Assembly: GCA_039033215.1 (NCBI GenBank)
Contig: JBCCDA010000002.1
Coordinates: 48,201-112,200 of the forward strand
Length of the DNA: 64,000 nt
Direction of reading: 5' to 3'
DNA from: Thermohalobaculum sp039033215
GTDB lineage: Bacteria > Pseudomonadota > Alphaproteobacteria > Rhodobacterales > Rhodobacteraceae
The translations under genes were made by a program, and so were the position numbers. Below are positions 9,065 to 16,134 of the stretch, one piece after another; position 1 is the stretch's first letter; the number at the start of each line of letters is the position of its first letter. Below the pieces are notes generated by a model. The model saw nothing but the letters and a program-made list of their open reading frames with translations. It did no database searches and was not told the origin of the DNA.

Positions 9065-10120
9065 TTAGATTTCGTCGTTTTCGTAGGTGTCGGTTTCGTC
9101 CGGATCGAAGCCGCCGATCAGCGAGACGTTGTCCATCCCCGACGGCGCGATATCGCGCATGATCGTGACGAAGTCGGCGGAGACGAGCCGTCGGGCCCGG
9201 CGCAGCAGCAGCGGCAGCGGGCTCGAGGGTTCGACCCGGGCGTAATACTCAAGGATCCGGTCGATGGAGGCTTGAACGTCCGAAGGGCCTTGCAAGGTGC
9301 CGGAAACAGCAACAGGTCTGGGCAGCTCTGCGGTGGAAGCCGCGCCGGTCGGCAACTCGGTTGCAGTGCCGGACGCCGGCTTGTCCGCGCTTTGCGCCGG
9401 TAGCCGCCGCTGAATGTCCAGCAGAACTCTCCTTAGCGGGTCAAGATCGGGGCCGAACGCACCGATTCTATCGTCAAAAATCTGAACAACTGCAGCGATA
9501 TGCTCCAAGCTATCTGCGACCGCAGTCCTCACAGCCTCGAGATGGTCCTTCGGCGAGTCCGAGAATGCGGCGATGATCAACTGTCGTTCAGGGGGCGCGT
9601 CACCACCTTCGGGCACGTTGATCTCGCCCTCGGCTGACTGAACATCCCGCAGGCAGAACCGGCCCAGTCCCTTGCTGTCGGTCAAAGGGGCAAGACGCAA
9701 AGCCCGGAGGATCGTCTCACTGTCCGCCAGCCCAAGGACGGCGTTGACCCGCATCGTCGGATCATCCTCATCTTCGTGGTCGAGCTGCGGATGCACGCTG
9801 TCCCAATAGGTCTCGAGGCTTTCGCGCACGTATCGCAAAACTACCTCGAACGCGGGCAGCCCCCGGGTTCGCAGGGCCGCATTTGCCAAGATGACTGCGA
9901 TCCGGAGATCCCGAGAACGTCCCAAGAGCTCCACCGCCGTTTGAACGACGTCGTCGTAGTCCGGATCAGTGGCTTCGATCACGCTATCGCCGATGACCCG
10001 CTCTTCCGTTGGCTGGTTCATACGTGCGAGTGCGTCAAACGCAGGCTCGTATCCCAAATCGGTGCCGCTGGGCGCCTCGTCCCCAAGGCTTCGCGTCGCA
10101 TGGTCCAAATTTATCATCAT
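9065..10120 (-). CDS. tssA: T6SS protein TssA
   Basis: TssA caps the growing sheath or baseplate during tail assembly. The 351-aa protein has an N-terminal ImpA domain (GTDLGYEPAFDAL, followed by DYDDVVQTAVELLGRSRDLRIAVILA) and a short C-terminal domain with the family sequence VEPSSPLPLLLRRARRLVSADF near 300-325. Between them is an Ala/Pro-rich linker (about 255-285). The start is one of two adjacent ATGs at 10120/10117 behind AGGAG. Length and ending fit the shorter TssA class. The gene is 19 bp downstream of the kinase gene. Confidence 0.9.
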   Translation of the reverse strand: MMINLDHATRSLGDEAPSGTDLGYEPAFDALARMNQPTEERVIGDSVIEATDPDYDDVVQTAVELLGRSRDLRIAVILANAALRTRGLPAFEVVLRYVRESLETYWDSVHPQLDHEDEDDPTMRVNAVLGLADSETILRALRLAPLTDSKGLGRFCLRDVQSAEGEINVPEGGDAPPERQLIIAAFSDSPKDHLEAVRTAVADSLEHIAAVVQIFDDRIGAFGPDLDPLRRVLLDIQRRLPAQSADKPASGTATELPTGAASTAELPRPVAVSGTLQGPSDVQASIDRILEYYARVEPSSPLPLLLRRARRLVSADFVTIMRDIAPSGMDNVSLIGGFDPDETDTYENDEI

Positions 10121-10139
10121 CGGATCTCCTTCCCCGCTC

Positions 10140-11498
10140 TCAGTCCTGCGAGAGGCCCAGCGCAGTCCGCGCCGAGCGCTCGAAAACCTCTCGCTTCGCG
10201 GAATCTGCAAACTTGTCCGCCAACGCTGTCACGAGGTCGCAGCGCGAAGCCGTGCGCGACGCCGTGCGTCTGACCAGCAACGAGGCGACCGGCCCGAGTT
10301 CCGGGGCCAAGAGGTCCGCGATCGCGCGCAGGTTGGCGTCGGGGATCGCGATTGCGGCGGGACCGGCATCGGCTGCAAGAACCTGGTGCAGCGAGGCCCG
10401 CATGGTTTCATGTTCATCAACTGCCGAAAGCTCGGCGAGTACAGCCCGGATCATGTCTTCAGCTGCAATGCTGTTCGACGCGGCGCGACGGGCAACGATG
10501 CGGCCCATCGGTCCCATCGCCGCGATCAGGTGCTGCTCGATCCGGGTCATCGTCCGAGACGACATGCGCCGTAGCATCGTGTTGGCGCCGACGTCGCCTG
10601 AGGCAGGGGCAGCGCGCGCAGGGAGCGCAGTTACGGTAGCATCGGCCGGACCACCGCCTGGCAGGGCACCCAGGAGTGCTGCCGACAGCTCCGCCACGTT
10701 GGCGAAGCGGTCCTCGGCGTTCACAGCCATCGCCCTCAGCACCACAGCATCCAGCGCAGTCGGCAACGCGGGCGTCAATGCCGAGGGCGGGGTCAGATTT
10801 CCGTTCCTGATTGCCTGGAACATGGCCTCGACCGCGCCGCCCTCGAACGGCTTGCGGCCGGTCGTGAGCTCGTAGAGCAGAACGCCACAGGCATAAATGT
10901 CCGCGCGCGCATCGATACTGCCACCAGTGAACTGCTCGGGCGCCATGTAGGCGGGCGTGCCAATCATCCCGGCCCCTGTCGCTTCCATCGCTTCCAAGCG
11001 CGCAATACCAAAGTCCGTCAGCTTGACGGTGCCATCCTTCGTCAACATCACGTTGGCAGGCTTCATGTCGCGATGAACGATGCCCGCATTGTGGATGCAG
11101 GCGAGACCGTCCAGAACCTGACTGAACAGCCCACGGATCTGCCTCAGGTCGATCTGATCTTGCGTCTTGAGCAGGTCTTCAAGCGATTGCGCCTGTACAA
11201 GCTCCATGATCAGGTATGGGACCGGGCCGTCCTGAAAATAGTCGAACACAGTGACGAGGTTCGGATGGAGCACCCGGCCCGCCGCGCGTGCTTCGCGTGC
11301 GAACCGCCCTAGCCAGTCCTCGCCGCCTGCCGCTTCGACCAAGTGACGGTGGACGGTCTTGATAGCCACCTTGCGATCGATATCCGGATCGTGGCCAGCA
11401 AAGACCACGCCCATGGCGCCTTCGCCAAGCACACCGTCGATGCGGTACTTGCCGACGGAGGACTGCCCGCCCGGAGCGATGACGGTCAGGTCACTCAT
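10140..11498 (-). CDS. Soluble Ser/Thr protein kinase of the T6SS locus (PpkA-like), with tandem C-terminal repeats
   Basis: This is a Hanks-type kinase, 452 aa. The glycine loop GEGAMG is at 25-30, the ATP-binding Lys at 47 (VAIK), HRD at 142-144 with DMKPAN, DFG at 162-164 and APE at 186-188, so all catalytic residues are present. In other T6SS loci PpkA kinases post-translationally activate secretion, so that role is inferred here from position. No transmembrane helix is visible, unlike many PpkA proteins. The C-terminal part (about 310-452) holds two similar units, IAAMGPMGRIVARRAAS and LAPELGPVASLLVRRTAS, each followed by a helical stretch. Its start overlaps the stop of the HAMP sensor gene by 8 bp. 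Confidence 0.88.
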   Translation of the reverse strand: MSDLTVIAPGGQSSVGKYRIDGVLGEGAMGVVFAGHDPDIDRKVAIKTVHRHLVEAAGGEDWLGRFAREARAAGRVLHPNLVTVFDYFQDGPVPYLIMELVQAQSLEDLLKTQDQIDLRQIRGLFSQVLDGLACIHNAGIVHRDMKPANVMLTKDGTVKLTDFGIARLEAMEATGAGMIGTPAYMAPEQFTGGSIDARADIYACGVLLYELTTGRKPFEGGAVEAMFQAIRNGNLTPPSALTPALPTALDAVVLRAMAVNAEDRFANVAELSAALLGALPGGGPADATVTALPARAAPASGDVGANTMLRRMSSRTMTRIEQHLIAAMGPMGRIVARRAASNSIAAEDMIRAVLAELSAVDEHETMRASLHQVLAADAGPAAIAIPDANLRAIADLLAPELGPVASLLVRRTASRTASRCDLVTALADKFADSAKREVFERSARTALGLSQD

Positions 11499-12363
11499 CG
11501 ATCATTCTCATGGCGCTCTCGACGCTGCGCCGCATGCGGTTGAAGGAAACCGACAGGGAGCTGATCTCGTCAGTACCTGGCTTGGTGTACTCAGGGATCG
11601 ACAGATCACCCATGCTGACCTTCTCAGCCGTGTCAGACATGCGTGCGACAGGCTTCAGAACGATCCGGCTCAGCAGGATGTTTGTCACGACCAGAACCAG
11701 CAGGAAGGCGATTGTCAGTGCCAGTACCAAAACAAGCGATGTCTCCCGCGCCCTGTCATGTGCAAGCGACATGGGCGCCGAGATGATCTGCGCACCCACC
11801 GTCTCGCCCAGTTGCCAACCGAAACCGTTCTCCGGCCCGTAGAGGTCAACCATCGCGGGCGGCGCAGCTTCCGGTGTAGAGTGGCAGCGCAAGCAGCCCT
11901 GTTTGCTGACCGTCAGCGGGAACGCCATGGTCAGAAACCGCTCACCATCACGTTCAAGGACCGTAGCAATCTGGTCCAGATCGCCATCGGCACGGAACTG
12001 CTCGATCAGTGACGCTTCGAATTCACTTGCAGCATCCGCCGGGTTGGTCGGATTGAGCGCTGCTTCCTTGTATTGGTATGCTGGAAAGTTCTCCTGGAAC
12101 TTCGAGAACACCCGGCGCGCCGCATATGACGTCACCGTTGGTGGCAAAAAGAGGATGTCGTTATCATCGGAAAGCAGGGGTTCGATGCTGTCGAGTGTGT
12201 AGCTGCGAACCGAGATTGCGTTCGCCCTGAGCAGCCGGATCTGCTGTTTCACCTCGTCAACAGCCGCATTCTGCACCACCGAATAGGACAGTGCGCTAGC
12301 CGATGCGATGCCGAGCGCACAGGCGGCGATCAGGATGACGTTGAACTTGAGGCGAAGGCCCAT
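11491..12363 (-). CDS. Membrane sensor with c-type haem motif (DUF3365/Tll0287-like) and HAMP domain
   Basis: The 290-aa protein starts at the ATG at 12363, eight bases after GGAG. It has a first membrane helix (about 9-29), a periplasmic domain of about 180 residues containing CLRCH (157-161), a CxxCH haem-c attachment motif, then a second membrane helix (about 209-232) and a HAMP linker ending MRMIDE. The layout with CxxCH shortly before VDLYGPENGFGWQLGE resembles DUF3365 sensors, which bind c-haem. There is no kinase, cyclase or methyl-accepting output domain after the HAMP. The next gene, a kinase without a membrane anchor, overlaps by 8 bp and may be the output partner. Confidence 0.8.
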   Translation of the reverse strand: MGLRLKFNVILIAACALGIASASALSYSVVQNAAVDEVKQQIRLLRANAISVRSYTLDSIEPLLSDDNDILFLPPTVTSYAARRVFSKFQENFPAYQYKEAALNPTNPADAASEFEASLIEQFRADGDLDQIATVLERDGERFLTMAFPLTVSKQGCLRCHSTPEAAPPAMVDLYGPENGFGWQLGETVGAQIISAPMSLAHDRARETSLVLVLALTIAFLLVLVVTNILLSRIVLKPVARMSDTAEKVSMGDLSIPEYTKPGTDEISSLSVSFNRMRRSVESAMRMIDE

Positions 12364-12485
12364 TCTCATTTCTCCAACCACTGCGCGGTCACCCGTGTGC
12401 TGCGCGAGGCGTTCTGATCGTCTGTTCCCAACGGGCGTCGAATGGTTCATCCTCGGGGGGATTTTCTTCGCTAAGAGAGGTCGAG
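12364..12485. promoter_or_regulatory. Divergent intergenic region between the haem sensor/T6SS operon and the caspase-like gene
   Basis: These 122 bp separate the leftward sensor-kinase-T6SS genes from the rightward caspase-like gene and must hold the promoter of at least the latter. AGAGAGG lies 5 nt before the ATG at 12486 and GGAG lies 8 nt before the leftward ATG. No convincing operator palindrome was seen. Confidence 0.45.
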
Positions 12486-13430
12486 ATGCGCTTCTGCCTT
12501 TTGCTGACCGTTTGCCTGGGACTTGCCATTGGTTTTCCGGCAAACGCCCAGTCAGATCGGGCGGTCGCGCTGGTGGTATCGGTCGGCGAAAACACCGCAC
12601 TTGCCGATACACTTCAGGCACAGCTTCAGGTCATCGGTGCAGAGACGTTGCGGTCGGCCAATCCAAACAATGCGGAGCTACGCGCAATGCTTAAGCGCTT
12701 CGCAAACGAGGCCGCGAACGCTCGAGCAGCTGTGATCTTCCTTGACGCTCCGGCGATTGTCTTCGAAGGCCGCGAGTTCGTGCTGCCCGCAGAGATCTAT
12801 CTCGATCAGCCAACGGATCTCTTCACCCAGGGCATCCCGATACTGGCGTTCGCCCGTGCGGCTGCGCAAGCCGAAGAAGGTGGCGCAGTAATCATGATCG
12901 TCGGATCGACACCGACAGCTTTGCCTGGGGGACTGAGTCCTATGGTCCGCGCGCCTGATGCTGTGCCCGGGTCGGCACCGATACTCGTGGCAAAGCACGG
13001 AAGCTCGGATCCAGTGGTGCAGGTGATGGCCTCTGTCGTACGAGACGAGGCGATCGAGTTAGGCGCGGTGCTACGTCGGATGCAGGCAGGTGAAGGCATC
13101 AGCCTTTCCGCCCTCCCGAGCAACCCTGTCTACCTGCGCAAACCAGCGGGCGAAGACCCCGCCGCGACAGCAGCCACAGGCGTGCCTGCTGACACAGGCA
13201 CCGAGGAGACAGTCGAAGAGCTGGCACTGCTGGAGAAATCACTCTCACGTTCGGCAAAGCGGACACTTCAGCGGGAACTAAGGGACCTTGGGTATTACAA
13301 GGGTCTCGTCGACGGCATCTTCGGTCCTCAGACACGTGCAGCGATCATCGAGTTCCAGACCGGGCGGTCGGAAGAAGCCACGGGCTTTCTTAACCGGCGT
13401 CAGTTGTTGGATCTGCGCGCCAACCGCTAG
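12486..13430 (+). CDS. Secreted degenerate caspase-fold protein with C-terminal peptidoglycan-binding domain
   Basis: The 314-aa protein has a clear signal peptide (MRFCLLLTVCLGLAIGFPANA, cleavage near 21). Residues 25-140 follow the layout of the p20 caspase fold: NNAELRAMLKRFANEAANA, then a hydrophobic strand AAVIFLD, then FEGREFVLPAEIYL. Where active caspases have GHG this protein has LDAPAI, and the expected D-x-C strand reads IMIVGSTP, so both catalytic residues appear to be missing. Residues about 255-310 form a PG_binding_1 repeat (LQRELRDLGYYKGLVDGIFG). A binding or sensing role in the periplasm is inferred. The caspase assignment is from pattern, not a search. The gene faces away from the T6SS operon and converges on the subtilase gene. 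Confidence 0.7.
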   Translation: MRFCLLLTVCLGLAIGFPANAQSDRAVALVVSVGENTALADTLQAQLQVIGAETLRSANPNNAELRAMLKRFANEAANARAAVIFLDAPAIVFEGREFVLPAEIYLDQPTDLFTQGIPILAFARAAAQAEEGGAVIMIVGSTPTALPGGLSPMVRAPDAVPGSAPILVAKHGSSDPVVQVMASVVRDEAIELGAVLRRMQAGEGISLSALPSNPVYLRKPAGEDPAATAATGVPADTGTEETVEELALLEKSLSRSAKRTLQRELRDLGYYKGLVDGIFGPQTRAAIIEFQTGRSEEATGFLNRRQLLDLRANR

Positions 13431-13481
13431 TCGTACCTCGGCGTGGGCATGCCGGAACAGTGTCCACGCATACGGCAACCG

Positions 13482-14663
13482 TCAGCGAGCGCACGCCTCC
13501 GGCCCGGCCGTTACAGCGGCCACGGCAGCGCACGCATCCAGGAGCGCCCCACCTTCCTGTTGCCGCAGTGCCCGGCTCAAGATGTCCTCGACATCCTGCG
13601 GTTTGAGGTCTGCGCGCTTCTCCAACAGGAGCGCAACTACGCCCGAAACGTGGGCAGCTGCAACGGAGGAGCCCGAGAAAAAGCGATAGCGCCCCCCGGG
13701 CGCTGTGCTGATTACATCGGTGTAGGGGGCTGGGATACCGCCATATCGTCGCCGACTGGCGGCGATCACGCCAGGCATTGACGCCGGGAAGCTCGCTTCA
13801 TCCGCCTCCCCCCACGCAGCAACGATAACGATGCCCTTACCGATGGCGCTTTCAATCAGCTCTGCCAATAGCGGATCATGCCTACCTCCGAGGCTCATGT
13901 TCAGCACATTCATGTCGTTGAGGATTGCGAAGTTCAGGGCTCTTGCCAGCGAGAAACTGCTACAGCGTCCAGCACCACCCGGCGGTTGCCAGCAGGCTCT
14001 GAGCCCCACCATCTCGGCGTCGGGTGCCACGCCAACAATGCCTGAGGCATTGTCTCCATCCGCACCGATCAGGCCAGCGATTGCCGTACCATGCGCCTCT
14101 GCGGCGGCAGGTTGACCCCGACGGACGAAGTCACGCAGATCAACCACACCCCGAACCAGATCGGGGTGTGCTTGGTCGATCCCAGAGTCGATCACGCCAA
14201 TCCGGATCCCGGCGCCAGTCGACTTCAAGTGCGCCGATACCGCATTCAACTGCCGCAGTGCTTCCTGAGAGGGCAGAAGGGGATCCATGTACAGCGTCTC
14301 CCCGGAGGGTGCCTGGAAGACCTCGTATTCCTGCATCGGCTGGGCCGTTCGGATCTGAGCATCCAAGCGCATTCGCGCGAGCAGCCCGTCAATATCGGGA
14401 TGATCCCGTGCATCCAGCACCAGGCAATGCACCTCAATGGACAGAAGCGGCCATTCGGCGGCCAGCGCTAGATCATAGCGTTGCGAGATCTCCTGGGCGA
14501 CGGCCCGCAATGCCGCCTCGTCCGCCAAGGGTACAGTCAGGATGACATAGCCGGATGATGCGATCTGATCGGCGTCCGCAAGCCGCCAGTTTGACGTCTG
14601 TGCCATGCCCGTGGCCGGGAACAAGCACGCGATCAGGATCAGCAGCGCACGAATGGTAGACAT
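13482..14663 (-). CDS. Secreted S8 (subtilisin-like) serine peptidase with atypical oxyanion position
   Basis: The 393-aa protein carries a signal peptide (cleavage after about 21), a propeptide-like region (25-115) and a peptidase S8 domain. The triad is present as D159 (VIDSGID), H191 (AHGTAIAGLI) and S333 (SGSSVAAAHVSG). In the segment that normally reads AAGN, this protein has VAAWGEAD, so the oxyanion-hole Asn is replaced, apparently by Glu286. The usual Pro after the nucleophile motif is Ala (AAAHV for APHV). It may be slow, highly specific or non-catalytic. It lies 18 bp downstream of the anti-sigma gene on the same strand and probably belongs to one operon with it and the ECF sigma factor. 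Confidence 0.85.
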   Translation of the reverse strand: MSTIRALLILIACLFPATGMAQTSNWRLADADQIASSGYVILTVPLADEAALRAVAQEISQRYDLALAAEWPLLSIEVHCLVLDARDHPDIDGLLARMRLDAQIRTAQPMQEYEVFQAPSGETLYMDPLLPSQEALRQLNAVSAHLKSTGAGIRIGVIDSGIDQAHPDLVRGVVDLRDFVRRGQPAAAEAHGTAIAGLIGADGDNASGIVGVAPDAEMVGLRACWQPPGGAGRCSSFSLARALNFAILNDMNVLNMSLGGRHDPLLAELIESAIGKGIVIVAAWGEADEASFPASMPGVIAASRRRYGGIPAPYTDVISTAPGGRYRFFSGSSVAAAHVSGVVALLLEKRADLKPQDVEDILSRALRQQEGGALLDACAAVAAVTAGPEACAR

Positions 14664-14681
14664 GTGCAGAGCACTCCCTCG

Positions 14682-15326
14682 TTACTCCGGGGCGGCGAAC
14701 AGGATCTCAGGTGCCTGCATCAGCGCGTCCGCGGCACTTTCCAGATCCGTCTCTTCCAACGCACCCGCCCGGTAGACACCCGTCTCCGAAGGACCATCGA
14801 TCAGCGTCAGCCCACGGGCCGCGAGCACCTGCTCCAACGCGGTGCGATCCAGATCGGCTGCCGCCCGGAACTTGATGATCGGGCCCCCCTCAACGGGATC
14901 TCCGGTCAACGTGCGATACTCCTCACCATCGCTGACGGGATTCTGGCCAGTCACGACGAACGCGGCGATCAACGCGGCGCACGCGAGCCCGGCCAGGGCA
15001 AACCTCTGCCCGCCTGACGGCAGCAGGTTCGTCCACCAAGCACGCTTGTCGGACACAGGCGTGCGGGCGGCTTCTTCCGCCTCGATTCGCGCACGCAGCG
15101 TCTCCCAGCTGCGGGCCTGGGCATCCTCGACATCCTCGAGCATGCAGACCTTGGCGGCGACGCCCGTCTCACGCTCGATCTCCGCCGCGAAGGCCGGATC
15201 GGCATTGCGATGGCGCTCGACAAGCGCAGTCTCGGCGTCGGACAAGGTGCCGTTCACGTACCAGGGGATCAGGTCCCAGGGTGCGCCGTCAGCTTCGACG
15301 GGGGTTTCGGGGGTTGCATCAGCCAA
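14682..15326 (-). CDS. Transmembrane anti-sigma factor
   Basis: The 214-aa protein has an N-terminal cytoplasmic domain beginning with DLIPWYVNGTLSDAE (15-31), typical of anti-sigma factors of ECF systems, then a membrane helix (108-127) and a periplasmic part (128-214). The periplasmic part has LEQVLAARGLTLIDGP and ends ALMQAPEILFAAPE, a pattern like subtilase propeptides. The start is a TTG at 15326: GGAG lies 7 nt upstream and the codon overlaps the sigma-factor stop by 8 bp. No in-frame ATG with a ribosome-binding site is nearby. Release of the sigma factor, perhaps by cleavage of the periplasmic domain, is inferred. Confidence 0.8.
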   Translation of the reverse strand: MADATPETPVEADGAPWDLIPWYVNGTLSDAETALVERHRNADPAFAAEIERETGVAAKVCMLEDVEDAQARSWETLRARIEAEEAARTPVSDKRAWWTNLLPSGGQRFALAGLACAALIAAFVVTGQNPVSDGEEYRTLTGDPVEGGPIIKFRAAADLDRTALEQVLAARGLTLIDGPSETGVYRAGALEETDLESAADALMQAPEILFAAPE

Positions 15327-15918
15327 CTGTCTTCTCCACCGGAATTACGTCAGTGTCGTCAAGCAAGGCCCGCAAGCGGCGTCGTGCCGTCATCATGCGA
15401 GTCTTCACCGTACCTACCGGGCATTCGAGAATCTCAGCGATCTCGGTGTAAATGTAGCCATTGAAGTAGGTCAGTTCCACAACCGCCCGAAGATCGGGCG
15501 TGAGTTGCCGCAAGGCCTCGGCCAGGTCGGTGCGCAGGATCACCTTGTCGGCGCCGTCGGCATCGACGCCGATCATGCCCTCGTCCAACTCCACATCGCC
15601 ACGGCGCTTCTCGAGTTTCTGGCGCGCCTTCATTGCCATGCGGTAGGCAATGCCGAACATCCAAGTCGACGGCTTCGAGCGACCCTCGAACCGGTCTGCC
15701 GTACGCCAGACGGTCATGAGGGTATCGTTCGCCACCTCCTCGGCAGCGCCCTGGCTATCCGCGATCCGCATTGCGAACCGCATCAGTTTCACGAAGTAGC
15801 GGCGGTGAACCTCTTCAAAGGCACTCATGTCGCCGCTGGCGATAGCCTTCAGCAGCGCGTTGTCGCTCTGCTCTTTCCAATCTACGGACGTTCGGCGCCC
15901 AACCTTGAACAATGCCAT
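15319..15918 (-). CDS. ECF-family RNA polymerase sigma factor
   Basis: The 199-aa protein has a sigma-70 region 2 (AFEEVHRRYFVKLMRFAMRI, then AEEVANDTLMTVWRTADRF with WMFGIAYRMAM) and a region 4 helix-turn-helix near 145-190 (TYFNGYIYTEIAEILECPVGT followed by VKTRMMTARRRLR). Length is normal for ECF factors. It overlaps the anti-sigma gene by 8 bp, the classic arrangement for a sigma/anti-sigma pair. Its own promoter must lie in the 216-bp divergent region shared with the 796-aa gene. No good ribosome-binding site precedes the ATG at 15918. Confidence 0.92.
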   Translation of the reverse strand: MALFKVGRRTSVDWKEQSDNALLKAIASGDMSAFEEVHRRYFVKLMRFAMRIADSQGAAEEVANDTLMTVWRTADRFEGRSKPSTWMFGIAYRMAMKARQKLEKRRGDVELDEGMIGVDADGADKVILRTDLAEALRQLTPDLRAVVELTYFNGYIYTEIAEILECPVGTVKTRMMTARRRLRALLDDTDVIPVEKTVG

Positions 15919-15999
15919 GTCTCAGCCCGCTGCAAGTTGTCGCTCCGTAAGTGCACTCTGACGCACAGAAGGTTCAGTCCGTAGCGCGATTAATTTTCT

Positions 16000-16018
16000 C
16001 AGGTGCAAATTTCACCTG
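16000..16018. promoter_or_regulatory. Inverted repeat in the ECF sigma / 796-aa gene divergent promoter region
   Basis: CAGGTG and CACCTG are separated by 7 bp of AT-rich sequence (CAAATTT), giving a 19-bp near-palindrome. It lies 82 bp upstream of the sigma gene start and 117 bp upstream of the divergent gene start. An operator function is inferred from position and symmetry only. Confidence 0.35.
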
Positions 16019-16134
16019 GCAGGAGAGCATGCCACATCTGCCTGCACGCCCAAGTTGTGAGGCGGCAATGAACCTTCCACAGAGGTCCTGGCACTAACGG
16101 GCAACGTTCGCACAACCCGATAGGAGCTCTCGCG

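Noticed and set aside
14024..14545. 173-codon open frame opposite the S8 peptidase
   Set aside because: Antisense shadow of the catalytic domain.
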